A DNA stretch of 64,000 bases from Halomonas sp. QHL1 (GTDB taxonomy: Bacteria; Pseudomonadota; Gammaproteobacteria; Pseudomonadales; Halomonadaceae): contig NZ_MINL01000001.1 of assembly GCF_001882345.1 (NCBI RefSeq), forward strand, positions 3,729,852-3,793,851, written 5' to 3'. Below, piece by piece: positions 63,440-64,000 of the stretch; the stretch's first letter is position 1; each line of letters starts with the position of its first letter. Both the position numbers and the translations under genes were made by a program. The notes beneath the pieces were generated by a model. The model did no database searches. It saw nothing but the letters and a program-made list of their open reading frames with translations, and had not been told where the DNA came from.

Positions 63440-63830
63440 AAATGCAGTGGTAGGATGCGCCTTCCTCGCATGTGTTGACCCCTCCATCATGACGATAAGC
63501 GTCTTTCTACGTAGTTATTCGTAGTAGCGCTTGCGGGAACATCTCGCCATTTGCTAGATGTTCATTGCTGTGAAGATGGCGCGCCTCCAGTATTTCACCA
63601 CACGGGTGAAATCGGCGCAGAAGGTCGCCACAACGGTTGGCCCGCTAACGCGGTGTTTGCTAACCGGATGCTAGGTGCGACCGGCGTCTCCGACTCCATT
63701 GATGGCTTTGACCGCTACGGCGGTGCCTGTTATCGATAACGACCACACTCTATGTCGTTATGCGCTGACTGAGTCAGAGACGCTTATGATGTTTTTTGCC
63801 GGTGCTTACCGGCCTACCAAGGTGTGATTA
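63440..63830 (+). other. long structured leader region of the DEAD-box helicase gene
   Basis: About 390 bases with no convincing gene precede the helicase start. Hairpins are visible: ATTTCACC-ACAC-GGGTGAAAT (around 63593-63612) and GCCGGT-GCTT-ACCGGC (63799-63814 area), plus a CTACGTAG / CGTAG repeat near 63510. Long structured leaders are known for deaD/csdA in relatives and act in cold-shock control. I infer the same here. Confidence 0.5.
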
Positions 63831-64000
63831 ATGACCTCGACTTCTGTCGCCTCGCCGAGCTTCGGCGATCTGGCTCTTTTGCCTGCCGTTCTGTCTGCTG
63901 TTGAATCACAGGGCTACCTAGTTCCCTCGCCGATTCAAGCGCAAACCATCCCTGCGCTGCTTGAAGGCCGCGATATGCTGGGCCAGGCCCAGACGGGTAC
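63831..64000 (+). CDS. deaD: DEAD-box RNA helicase, 5' part only
   Basis: The first 56 codons are present and the gene runs off the window. FGDLALLPAVLSAVESQGYLVPSPIQAQTIPALLEGRDMLGQAQTGT contains the Q motif (PSPIQAQTIP) and the start of Walker A (AQTGT). DEAD-box helicases unwind short RNA duplexes; DeaD/CsdA works in ribosome assembly and mRNA decay at low temperature. The ATG follows GGTG weakly, at the end of the long leader. RhlE- or DbpA-type helicases are less likely by the remembered N-terminus, but the truncation limits certainty. Confidence 0.8.
   Translation, partial: MTSTSVASPSFGDLALLPAVLSAVESQGYLVPSPIQAQTIPALLEGRDMLGQAQTG

Noticed and set aside
63551..63739. 62-codon ORF in the helicase leader
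   Set aside because: No ribosome site or recognisable motif; hairpins in the same stretch argue for an untranslated leader.

Overview
The window is chromosomal DNA from a gammaproteobacterium. Gene order and protein character (acidic proteins, a TRAP uptake system, an assimilatory nitrate locus with a PP2C-kinase, paired half-size chromate transporters) fit a Halomonas-like member of the Halomonadaceae. This placement is an inference from content; there is no rRNA or tRNA to anchor it. I see no phage, insertion sequence or CRISPR array. Coding density is high.

Layout. (1) 1-3664: the 3' end of speG, then two tiny paralogous minus-strand genes (38 and 37 codons), each with a strong ribosome site and its own terminator, then poxB and a phosphoesterase. 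(2) 3739-16928: a complete oxidative hexuronate pathway. Uronate dehydrogenase, galactarolactone isomerase, galactarolactone cycloisomerase, glucarate dehydratase, keto-deoxyglucarate dehydratase and ketoglutarate-semialdehyde dehydrogenase convert galacturonate or glucuronate to 2-oxoglutarate. A TRAP transporter supplies substrate. A FadR-type GntR regulator has operator-like sites overlapping the -10 boxes of gudD, kdgD and its own gene. A cyclic-imino-acid reductase-like enzyme and an AEC permease follow. (3) 17092-20682: an AGCS symporter, a remnant of a MocR-type gene, a CDF-like protein and an alpha/beta hydrolase.

(4) 20762-32268: nitrate assimilation. nirD, nirB and a flavoprotein electron-transfer gene run leftward. 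nasA (nitrate reductase) and cobA run rightward, followed by an FNT channel and a PP2C-kinase fusion. The divergent spacer holds an NtrC-like site, two sigma-54 (GG-N10-GC) promoters and, in both leaders, hexaloop hairpins followed by intrinsic terminators. This is the arrangement expected for ANTAR antitermination. A NIT-ANTAR protein (NasR-like) and a NarK-type transporter lie at 50068-52844, and the transporter has its own NtrC/sigma-54 site and a hexaloop hairpin.

(5) 32358-39275: an aldo/keto reductase, the ribosome-rescue gene arfA with a long hairpin across its stop codon, a response regulator convergent with a periplasmic protein plus hybrid histidine kinase, a deleted REC-EAL pseudogene and a chemoreceptor. 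(6) 39440-49937: ABC exporter, gamma-glutamyltransferase, two half chromate transporters with a divergent GntR regulator, a DUF1415 protein, a diguanylate cyclase, a GNAT enzyme, a flavin monooxygenase and an SDR enzyme. (7) 53188-59937: patatin-like lipase, an orphan CZB-domain protein, and a cell-wall group (two L,D-transpeptidase-type proteins and an M23 peptidase). (8) 60389-64000: LysR regulator, glutathionyl-hydroquinone reductase, PRC-barrel and CsbD stress proteins, and the start of a DEAD-box helicase behind a long structured leader.
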